Position numbers and translations under genes: made by a program. From positions 1 to 47,067 of the forward strand of contig JAWXBP010000293.1 in the NCBI GenBank assembly GCA_034440135.1: 47,067 nucleotides of DNA. Direction: 5' to 3'. Below are positions 1 to 6,755 of this stretch, one piece after another (position 1 is the stretch's first letter; every line of letters starts with the position of its first letter). Source of the DNA: Planctomycetia bacterium (GTDB lineage Bacteria > Planctomycetota > Planctomycetia > Pirellulales > JALHLM01). Below the pieces are notes generated by a model that was not told the origin of the DNA, searched no databases, and was given only the letters and a program-made list of their open reading frames with translations.

Positions 1-1
1 G

Positions 2-988
2 CTCTCCGCGGTGATTCCGGTCTTCAACGAGTCCGAAAGCCTGGCCGAATTGCATGCGCAACTCGTGGCCGTGGCGGCGGATCGCAAGTTCGACCTGGAA
101 ATCGTGTTCATCGACGATGGCTCGACCGACGGTTCCTGGGGGGAAATTTCTCGCCTCGCCCGGGCCGATACACGCGTGCGCGGCATTCGCTTTCGGCGGA
201 ATTTCGGCAAAGCGGCCGCGCTGGCCGCGGGCTTCGAGTCCGCCAATGGCGACATTGTCGCGACCCTCGACGCCGACCTGCAGGACGATCCGCGCGAGCT
301 TCCCCGCTTTCTGGACGAGTTGGACAAGGGCTTCGACGTCGTCAGCGGCTGGAAAAAAATCCGGCACGATCCCTGGCACAAGGTCGGGCCTTCGCGGGTG
401 TTCAATTGGCTGGTCGGCTGGCTGACCGGCGTCCGTTTGCACGACCACAACTGCGGGATGAAGTGCTATCGCCGCGAAGTGCTGGGCGAAATCCGGCTGT
501 ATGGCGAGTTGCATCGCTTCGTGCCGGTGCTGGCCCATGCCCGCGGGTTTCGCGTGGGCGAGATCGCGATCAATCACCGTCCGCGCCAATTCGGCCACAG
601 CAAGTACGGCGTCAGCCGGATCGTCAAAGGCTTCCTCGATTTGCTGACCGTTAAGTTCCTCACGGGCTACGGACAGCGCCCGCAGCACGTGCTGGGAACT
701 TTGGCACTGGGCTCGCTCGCCTTCGGGCTCGCGGCGCTGGGGTATCTGGCGGCGCTGTGGGTGATCTCCCGGCTCACGCCGATGGACGACGTGCATCTGC
801 ACGATCGGCCGCTAATGTACTACGCCCTGGGCGCGCTGTTGATCGGCGGGCAGATGCTGTCCATCGGCCTGTTGGCGGAGTTGATCACGGCTTATCATGG
901 GCGCGACGCCGATACGTATTCCATCGCCGAGCGGACGCTCGGCGCCTTCGACGCGCGAGACGCCCAGCATGACGGCAGCCACGGATAG
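2..988 (+). CDS. GT2 polyprenyl-phosphate glycosyltransferase (DPM1/GtrB-like), 5' end outside window
   Basis: This is a family 2 glycosyltransferase of the dolichol-phosphate-mannose synthase / GtrB type. Such enzymes move a sugar from a nucleotide sugar to polyprenyl phosphate on the inner membrane face. The reading frame is open to the window edge and codes Leu-Ser-Ala-Val-Ile-Pro-Val-Phe-Asn-Glu, the usual family N-terminus, so only a few codons are missing. The nucleotide-binding IDDGSTDGSW, the metal-binding DADLQDDP and the HRPRQFGHSKYG segment near the acceptor site are all visible. Two hydrophobic C-terminal segments (about residues 225-290) fit the GtrB membrane anchor. The last 20 bases overlap the next gene, a GT-C-like membrane protein, which suggests a donor/transferase pair. 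The sugar cannot be predicted. Confidence 0.9.
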   Translation, partial: LSAVIPVFNESESLAELHAQLVAVAADRKFDLEIVFIDDGSTDGSWGEISRLARADTRVRGIRFRRNFGKAAALAAGFESANGDIVATLDADLQDDPRELPRFLDELDKGFDVVSGWKKIRHDPWHKVGPSRVFNWLVGWLTGVRLHDHNCGMKCYRREVLGEIRLYGELHRFVPVLAHARGFRVGEIAINHRPRQFGHSKYGVSRIVKGFLDLLTVKFLTGYGQRPQHVLGTLALGSLAFGLAALGYLAALWVISRLTPMDDVHLHDRPLMYYALGALLIGGQMLSIGLLAELITAYHGRDADTYSIAERTLGAFDARDAQHDGSHG

Positions 989-2513
989 GGACGACTCGCG
1001 CGCGACGCTGCGCCGCGCGATTTACGGCCTGCTGATTGCCATCGCGCTCGGCAACGCCGCGGGGCGGATCCTGGCGGTCAACTCTGTCGATTTTGTGCGG
1101 CTGGAAAAAAACGTCATCGATCGCACTGTCGCCGACAAGAAAAAGGCGTTGGAAGCCGATGGATTGACCGGCGATGCGCTCACGGCCGCATTGGCGGAAT
1201 ATGCCGCAGTAGTGCAGGACAAACGGCGGATGCAGCGCCCTTTCCTGAGCGCCAACGATCGCAGTCGCTGGTGTACGGTCCGCGCGCTCGTGGAGCATGG
1301 CACCTACGCGATCGACGAGGTGATCCAGGAACCGACCTGGGACACCATCGACATGGTCAAGCATGACGAACAGGGCCGCGCGGCGTACCCGGCCGATCAG
1401 GGCAAGCTGTATTCCAGCAAGCCGCCGCTTTTTTCCACCATGATGGCAGGCGAATACTGGCTGATTCACAAGCTCACTGGGAAAACGCTCGGCACGCATC
1501 CGTATGAAATCGGCCGGTTCATGGTGATCACCATCAACGGCCTCGCATTCGCGACGATGCTGGTGTGCCTGGCCTGCGCGGCCGAGCGATTCGGCACGAC
1601 CGATTTCGGCCGCATCTTCATGGTGGCGAGCGCCGCGTTCGGCACGTTGCTGACGACGTTCACGGTGGTGATCAACAATCACCTGATCGCGGCTGCGAGC
1701 GCGATATGCTGCCTCGCGGCGTGTTTTCCGATTTGGTACGACGAGCGTCGCGAATGGTGGCGCTTCGCGCTGGTCGGCTTGTTCGCCGCCTTCACGGCTG
1801 CCAACGAATTGCCGGCGGCGGCGTTTCTTGGCTTGCTCGGCTTGGCCTTTCTGATCCGCTGGCCGCGCGAAACACTCGTCGCCGCCACGCCCGCCGCGCT
1901 ACTCGTGGCGGTCGCGTATTTCGGCACGAATTATGCGGCCCATGGCACGTTGATCATCCCCTACGGCCAGCGGGCTGCGGACAACAACTGGTACGACTAC
2001 GAATACACGCGCGAGGGGCGGGTGCGTGAGAGTTACTGGTCGCAGCGCGAATCTCGCAGCAAAATTGACCAGGGCGAAGATGATCCGAAGATCTACGCGT
2101 TGAACGCTCTCGTCGGCCATCACGGCATTTTTTCGTTGACGCCGATCTGGTTGCTGACGATTCCAGGCCTCGTGCTCTTGGCGCGCGAGGACTACGGCGG
2201 CAAAAAATGGCTCGTCGCGTTCATCGCAGCGCTGTCGATCATCTGCATCGCCTTCTTCCTCTCGCTCCCGTTGAAAGACCGCAACTACGGCGGCTCAACG
2301 AGCGGTTTCCGCTGGGTGTTCTGGTTAGCCCCGCTATGGCTGATCGGCCTCTTGCCGGCGGCAGATTGGTGCGCCGACGCGCGCTGGCGTCGCGCGATGG
2401 CCGGAACGCTCCTCGCGCTCTCGGCGATCTCGGTGAGCTACCCGACGTGGAATCCTTGGACGCATCCTTGGTTGATGAACTTTTTTGCGTACTTGGGTTG
2501 GACGGAGATGTAG
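969..2513 (+). CDS. GT-C-like polytopic membrane protein, probable lipid-linked sugar transferase
   Basis: This is a 514-residue protein with roughly ten hydrophobic segments. The start is ATG 969, inside the end of the preceding GT2 gene; an in-frame start further upstream would deepen the overlap without adding family-like sequence. After the first membrane segment comes a large periplasmic loop with SANDRSRWCTVRALVEHGTY and then YSSKPPL. This resembles the first-loop acidic residue and the K-PPL motif of GT39/PMT-type transferases, which use polyprenyl-phosphate sugars. The overlap with a polyprenyl-phosphate sugar synthase supports a transferase acting on that donor. The family assignment rests on topology and short motifs only. 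An uncharacterised planctomycete membrane protein is the alternative. Confidence 0.75.
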   Translation: MTAATDRDDSRATLRRAIYGLLIAIALGNAAGRILAVNSVDFVRLEKNVIDRTVADKKKALEADGLTGDALTAALAEYAAVVQDKRRMQRPFLSANDRSRWCTVRALVEHGTYAIDEVIQEPTWDTIDMVKHDEQGRAAYPADQGKLYSSKPPLFSTMMAGEYWLIHKLTGKTLGTHPYEIGRFMVITINGLAFATMLVCLACAAERFGTTDFGRIFMVASAAFGTLLTTFTVVINNHLIAAASAICCLAACFPIWYDERREWWRFALVGLFAAFTAANELPAAAFLGLLGLAFLIRWPRETLVAATPAALLVAVAYFGTNYAAHGTLIIPYGQRAADNNWYDYEYTREGRVRESYWSQRESRSKIDQGEDDPKIYALNALVGHHGIFSLTPIWLLTIPGLVLLAREDYGGKKWLVAFIAALSIICIAFFLSLPLKDRNYGGSTSGFRWVFWLAPLWLIGLLPAADWCADARWRRAMAGTLLALSAISVSYPTWNPWTHPWLMNFFAYLGWTEM

Positions 2514-2806
2514 TGTCGTAGGTCACGCACGAATGGCACTTAGCCCGCGCAACTCACGCCGCCAGGCGGAGTTTTTCGATTTGGCGTGGGGTTGGAAAAG
2601 TTCGAACGGTTTTGGTCGGCGTTCGATCCGTTTTGGTTCGAAACGATTGGGCCGGTTGCCAACAACGTGCTGTCAGACGCTGGTCAGCAAGGTTTCATAC
2701 CAGGCGTCAGTCGAGACCGCGTGTAAAAGCGGCAGGAGTTCGTCGAGCGTCGTCAACGCGGCCTTGAAGCTCACCGACCAGGGGTTTCCGCCGAAGCGCA
2801 CCCATC

Positions 2807-4087
2807 CTACCGCGTGCGCCGCGCGGAATCACGCTCGCGTTGTTGTTTCGCTGCCTTGAGCTTCTCGAACACGTCCCGTTCGCCATTCGTGCCGATTTCT
2901 ACGAGTCGCTCAGTGACCTTTTTTCGATAAGTGCTCGATGCAGTGGCGACACCGCTGTTTTCGTCCTCAGCGAGGCCCGCGAAAAAGCTGTCAAGGTCGC
3001 GCAGCTCGCTGCGATCGTGCTTGTATTCGATGACGCTGCCCAGCACCTCCAGCACGAATGGTCGCTCCACCGACTTCAACGTTGCAAAACAATCGCGCAA
3101 GGGCGCCGAAGAATGCAAGCCCGCGTGTTCGACGAGGATTTGATAGCGATCGTCGTACAGTGGGCGCGATGCCGCCCGTTGCTCCGCTCGTGCAGCGCGG
3201 TCGGATTCGGTTTCATTCTTCATGGCTGCGATTTCCGGATCGAGCCGGTGAAGCGGCTCCATCAACTCGGGCAGCACTCCCGCGATGTGCTGCCCGGACG
3301 CAGCCAGGATGTTGATCGCCGATTCGCGAATGTTTTCGTCTTGGTCGTCCAGGCAAGGAACCACCAACGGGAACAGCTTCGCCGGCAAGTCCCCCGCATC
3401 GACTGCGTTGATACGCGCCCAGACGATGTCGAGCGTGTGGCCGCGCAGTTCGAGCGATGACTTGGCGGGATCGAGTGACTCTTGAAACACTGCCGGCAGC
3501 CGTTCGGCGTCGCGATCGACGTCCGTGGCGCAAAACAGGGCCCGGTACCGCACAATGGTCGAGCGATTCGTATCTGAGGCGGCGTCCAGGAGCGCCGGTC
3601 CGGCAGCCTTCGCCCGAGTACCCATTCCATGGCAAATGCTAATGGCCGCTTCCTGTTCCTTTTCTTCGCCCTGTCGGATCACCTCGGCCAGCAATGCCAC
3701 AGTCATTTCGGAATCCAGCCGTCTGATGCCGGCGCTAATGCTGTTGAACAAGGCATTCTTCGCCTTGCTGGCACCGAGGTCGTCCGCGTGCGCTTTGAGC
3801 ATCTGGACGAGCGCTTCCGCGGCTTCGCGATCGTAGCCCTGCCGGCCCAGATCGGCGATCGCCTCGACGGCCACTTGCCGCCGCTCGGGGCTAAGCTCGG
3901 TTTGCAGCAGGCCGCGCCATTCATCGAACGACTTGCCGTCGTAGCGCAACAACTCCCGCGAGACGGCCGGGGGCTTCTTGACCGTGCTCGACGGCGTCGA
4001 AGACGGCTCTTGCGCCACCAGCTCGAACCGCAACAGCCCAGTCGCCAGGCAACACGCGAGCGCCAGCGTCAACAATCCACGTTTCAT
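2807..4087 (-). CDS. Exported HEAT-like repeat protein
   Basis: This is a protein of about 426 residues with a signal peptide (MKRGLLTLALACCLATG) followed by FELVAQEP. The mature part is mostly alpha-helical with HEAT/armadillo-like helix pairs (for example ESAINILAASGQHIAGVLPELM) and a charged C-terminus. I chose ATG 4087 because it is preceded by a good Shine-Dalgarno, GAAGGAGCGGAAA, and gives a clean signal peptide. The frame is also open upstream to an ATG at 4276 that overlaps the M56 stop as ATGA, so a longer coupled product is possible. It is the third gene of the blaI-M56 operon. Its first 30 residues closely resemble residues 345-375 of the M56 protein next door, so the two share a duplicated module. 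The function is unknown; a scaffold or ligand-binding role in the envelope is an inference. Confidence 0.75.
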   Translation of the reverse strand: MKRGLLTLALACCLATGLLRFELVAQEPSSTPSSTVKKPPAVSRELLRYDGKSFDEWRGLLQTELSPERRQVAVEAIADLGRQGYDREAAEALVQMLKAHADDLGASKAKNALFNSISAGIRRLDSEMTVALLAEVIRQGEEKEQEAAISICHGMGTRAKAAGPALLDAASDTNRSTIVRYRALFCATDVDRDAERLPAVFQESLDPAKSSLELRGHTLDIVWARINAVDAGDLPAKLFPLVVPCLDDQDENIRESAINILAASGQHIAGVLPELMEPLHRLDPEIAAMKNETESDRAARAEQRAASRPLYDDRYQILVEHAGLHSSAPLRDCFATLKSVERPFVLEVLGSVIEYKHDRSELRDLDSFFAGLAEDENSGVATASSTYRKKVTERLVEIGTNGERDVFEKLKAAKQQRERDSARRTR

Positions 4088-4276
4088 TTTCCGCTCCTTC
4101 GGAGAAGTGGGTTCCAGCAACCGCCCAATGCGGTCGCGCAGAGAATGCCCCCGCACCTCGGCATAAAACCCGGCCTGCCAGGGCGGGGAATGCCAGAGTT
4201 GACTTGTCGCTGAAAGCGCCTGGTTGAGCATGGCGTAGGCACGAGTCATGGGAGGTCGCCCATTACTGAGAATCAT
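4088..4276 (-). pseudogene. Remnant of an M56-peptidase C-terminal segment ahead of the HEAT gene
   Basis: This stretch is in frame with the HEAT gene. It codes a short peptide ending RDRIGRLLEPTSPKERK, which matches the M56 neighbour's LALRIRRLLEPTLLKERT. The similarity continues past the HEAT start into the signal peptide and FELVAQE. It begins at an ATG (4276) overlapping the M56 TGA by the classical ATGA. Either it is the vestige of a second M56 copy that lost its peptidase domain, or it is translated as an N-terminal extension of the HEAT protein. No zinc motif remains. Confidence 0.6.
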
Positions 4277-6228
4277 TTCTTGAGCGGCTGCGAGATCACC
4301 ATCCGGTCGTTGGGCTTGAGTCGGAAGTTTGTGGCGGAAGCATCTCCGCGCATGATCTTGCGCAGTTCCACGCGCAGGATTTGGTCCGAGCCGTTGTTTC
4401 CGGCGCGGGCAATCCAAACCTCGGTGCGCGGGCCAATTCGCACGTCCGTGTTCTCCGTGGCCAAGGCGAAAGCGTCCAGCACGGCTTCGTTGCCGATCAT
4501 TGGCAGCTTGACGACCTGGTCGCCGGATGCGTCATCTTCCAGGATGATATAGCAGAACTTGCTATTGTATTTGAGTACATCGACCGAAATCGCGACCTGA
4601 TCGGCTTGCTTCGCAAGGTGTGCTTCGATCGCTTCGCGCACCTTGGGCACGGTCATGCCCGCTACAAAGACCGAACCATAGGTGCCCAAATTGACCGTGC
4701 CATCCGGCGCAACGAGATGTTCCCCGCGGATCATGGGGCCACCAGCGGAGGAGACTAGGCGTACGCCGATCTCCGGGCTGCGAATGCCCACCGTCTTCTG
4801 TAGATGTTCGACGATCGCTTGTTGCGCTTCTTCCAGCGTCAGACCATTCAGCAAGAGGGCGCCATACTCGGCGCCGAGGCTCACGCGCCCGCCGGGTTCC
4901 AGCGCAAATTGCCCTGCGAGCGGCGATTCGGGCAACAGCCCGGAACCCTGGATAAACAAGGTGTCCGAAGGTTCCAATTTGTGTGGCGACTTGGGCACGA
5001 GCTTGACAGAGTCGATCAACAACACATCCGGCGGCTCAATGACATAAGCCGGCGTCGCTTCGGAACTCGGAGTCGCAACTTCCGACGTCGGCGCGGCTTT
5101 CACAGGCGGCTTAGTCTCCTGCGCTACCAGCTCAAACCGAAAGCCAGCGGCGATTAGGCAAAGCAGCGAGGCCGTAGCGACCAACACGCGTTTCATGGTT
5201 CGCTCCTTCAGCAAGGTCGGTTCAAGTAGACGTCGAATGCGCAGGGCCAGCACGTTTCCGCTCACGGCGGCTTGCATCGCGCCCGGTGCGCCGTTGGATT
5301 CGGAGAGTTCGAGCAAGGTTTTCGAGAGCAGCAATTGCCGATCGGCCTGGCCGCCGGTGGCCGCGTCGTCGCAGGCCCACTCGCTGGCTTCATCCAAGCG
5401 GCGCACCGCGAGGTGTGCCAGCGGATTGAACCAGTGCGGCGCGGCCAGCCAGCGGGCGATCAGCGACCAGGTCAGGTCGTTGCGCAGATAGTGCGCTAGT
5501 TCATGCCGCAGGATCACGTCCCGCGCGTCCGCTGGCGTGCGTTCCCACATCGCCGGAGGCACGACGAGGGCGTACCCGCGCGGCAGTCGGCACAGCGCCG
5601 GGCCATAGTGTTGGCCAACCAGCAATGGCACGTCGCGCCGTACGCGCGCTTCGTCAAGAAGTTTGCGCCAGTCGCCGGCCCATTCCGGTGGCGCTACTAC
5701 GCAGTTTCGTAGCGAGCGCAGAAATCGCGCGTAGCGCCAAACACCACGGCCGAAGATGGCGATCATGCCCACTAGCCACACGCCGAGCAGAGCGCGAGGC
5801 CAACTTGAAGCAACCTTGGGCTCGTTCAGTGCGGTTTCTGCTATTGGAGGAAGAGGCGAGGTCGCTTTCGCGGCAGGAACCTCAGGCTCCTCGACTGGCT
5901 CAAACGCCGTGACGTCCTCTAAATCTGTGATCGGCGACTCCTGTTCCTCCAGCAAGTTGTTGAGTTCAACGGTGCGCGGCGGCGCGATCTCGGCCACACG
6001 ATCCGTTGACGGTACGGCCGGAACACTGGCCTTGTGCCACGGCAATCGCACTGTCAGAGGAACAAAGCCAAGTCCGCAAATGAGGACGGCGAACCAGGTT
6101 CGCCAACGCAAATTCGCGGCGCGAATGCGGAGCGCCCAAATCAGCGCGCCGACGATGCAGGCCGCCGTGGAGAGCAATAACGTGCCTCGAACCATCGCTG
6201 GCAGCCATTCGGAAGTGCCGGGGAACAT
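4273..6228 (-). CDS. BlaR1-like M56 metallopeptidase fused to polysaccharide-export (Wza-like) domains
   Basis: This is a 651-residue membrane protein. Residues 1-65 hold two membrane segments, then come an acidic Pro-rich linker (70-140) and another membrane segment (145-165). The M56 peptidase core follows, with the zinc motif HELAH at 242-246 and RND just after. M56 proteins of the BlaR1/MecR1 group cleave the BlaI repressor after sensing a signal. From residue 345 there is a further hydrophobic, signal-peptide-like segment (MKRVLVATASLLCLIAAG). Beyond it lie two export-type repeats (EPGGRVSLGAEYG, APDGTVNLGTYGSVFVAGMT) as in Wza-like polysaccharide export proteins. A GAGG lies upstream of ATG 6228. 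The gene follows blaI by 30 bases. Inside it, GAAGGAGCGAACC precedes ATG 5196, so a separate exported 307-residue C-terminal product is possible. Confidence 0.88.
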   Translation of the reverse strand: MFPGTSEWLPAMVRGTLLLSTAACIVGALIWALRIRAANLRWRTWFAVLICGLGFVPLTVRLPWHKASVPAVPSTDRVAEIAPPRTVELNNLLEEQESPITDLEDVTAFEPVEEPEVPAAKATSPLPPIAETALNEPKVASSWPRALLGVWLVGMIAIFGRGVWRYARFLRSLRNCVVAPPEWAGDWRKLLDEARVRRDVPLLVGQHYGPALCRLPRGYALVVPPAMWERTPADARDVILRHELAHYLRNDLTWSLIARWLAAPHWFNPLAHLAVRRLDEASEWACDDAATGGQADRQLLLSKTLLELSESNGAPGAMQAAVSGNVLALRIRRLLEPTLLKERTMKRVLVATASLLCLIAAGFRFELVAQETKPPVKAAPTSEVATPSSEATPAYVIEPPDVLLIDSVKLVPKSPHKLEPSDTLFIQGSGLLPESPLAGQFALEPGGRVSLGAEYGALLLNGLTLEEAQQAIVEHLQKTVGIRSPEIGVRLVSSAGGPMIRGEHLVAPDGTVNLGTYGSVFVAGMTVPKVREAIEAHLAKQADQVAISVDVLKYNSKFCYIILEDDASGDQVVKLPMIGNEAVLDAFALATENTDVRIGPRTEVWIARAGNNGSDQILRVELRKIMRGDASATNFRLKPNDRMVISQPLKK

Positions 6229-6258
6229 GCTGGCGAATCCTCGCGGTGGACGAGTCGT

Positions 6259-6654
6259 TTAATGCAAACGTCGTTCAGCGGCGGCGATGAGCGATTTCAA
6301 TTCCGCGATCTCGGCCGCGGAAAGCCGTCGGTCCTGGACCAACTGTGCGACCAAGGGGACAACGCTCCCCCCGCTGACGTTTTTCATCAACAGCTTGAGG
6401 TCTCCGGCCGCGACGTCGCGCGGCGCGACCAACGCACGATAAAGCGCCGGGCGTTCATCGCCGCGCTCGACCACGCCCTTGGCCTGCATCCGGTTCAGCC
6501 GAGTCTGCACCGTGGTGTAGCCGAGCGGCCGTTCGAGCGCGCCATGCACGTCCGACAGGCTTGCGGCGCCGCGCTCCCAAAGTATCTGCAGCAGCTCCAT
6601 CTCGGCGGGAGTCAACCGCACGGCGGGAGTCGGATTCGTACCGTTTCGAGCCAC
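6259..6654 (-). CDS. blaI: BlaI/MecI-family transcriptional repressor
   Basis: This is a 131-residue winged-helix protein. The N-terminal half has the family pattern LTPAEMELLQILWERG, then LSDVHGAL and the recognition region LGYTTVQTRLNRMQAKGVVER. The C-terminal part is the usual dimerisation helix pair. These repressors bind dyads at their own promoter and are removed by proteolysis triggered by the partner M56 peptidase, which lies 30 bases downstream here. The start is GTG 6654, supported by a perfect AAGGAGG six bases upstream. That ribosome site overlaps the edge of a BlaI-type dyad, so repression may also affect translation. No beta-lactamase gene is visible nearby, so the target is probably this operon and possibly distant genes. 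Confidence 0.92.
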   Translation of the reverse strand: MARNGTNPTPAVRLTPAEMELLQILWERGAASLSDVHGALERPLGYTTVQTRLNRMQAKGVVERGDERPALYRALVAPRDVAAGDLKLLMKNVSGGSVVPLVAQLVQDRRLSAAEIAELKSLIAAAERRLH

Positions 6655-6664
6655 TGGGGCCTCC

Positions 6665-6682
6665 TTACGACAGTCGTCGTAA
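6665..6682. promoter_or_regulatory. BlaI-type operator, proximal
   Basis: The dyad TTACGACAGTCGTCGTAA resembles the BlaI/MecI operator pattern TACTACA-TGTAGTA. It lies between the predicted -10 box and the blaI start and overlaps its ribosome-binding site. Confidence 0.75.
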
Positions 6683-6687
6683 GCGGC

Positions 6688-6716
6688 AATTTACTACAGA
6701 CGTCGTAACGCTGCAA
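6688..6716 (-). promoter_or_regulatory. Predicted sigma-70 promoter of the blaI-M56-HEAT operon
   Basis: On the minus strand TTGCAG (6711-6716) and TAAATT (6688-6693) are spaced by 17 bases. The distal operator occupies the spacer and the proximal one follows the -10 box, which gives classic autoregulatory geometry. Confidence 0.6.
6691..6708. promoter_or_regulatory. BlaI-type operator, distal
   Basis: The dyad TTACTACAGACGTCGTAA is a second copy, centred 26 bases from the first. It sits between the predicted -35 and -10 boxes of the blaI promoter, where bound repressor would block RNA polymerase. Confidence 0.78.
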
Positions 6717-6755
6717 GTGAGATTCCCGGGACTTTCTTGTCGGGGGAAATTCGAA

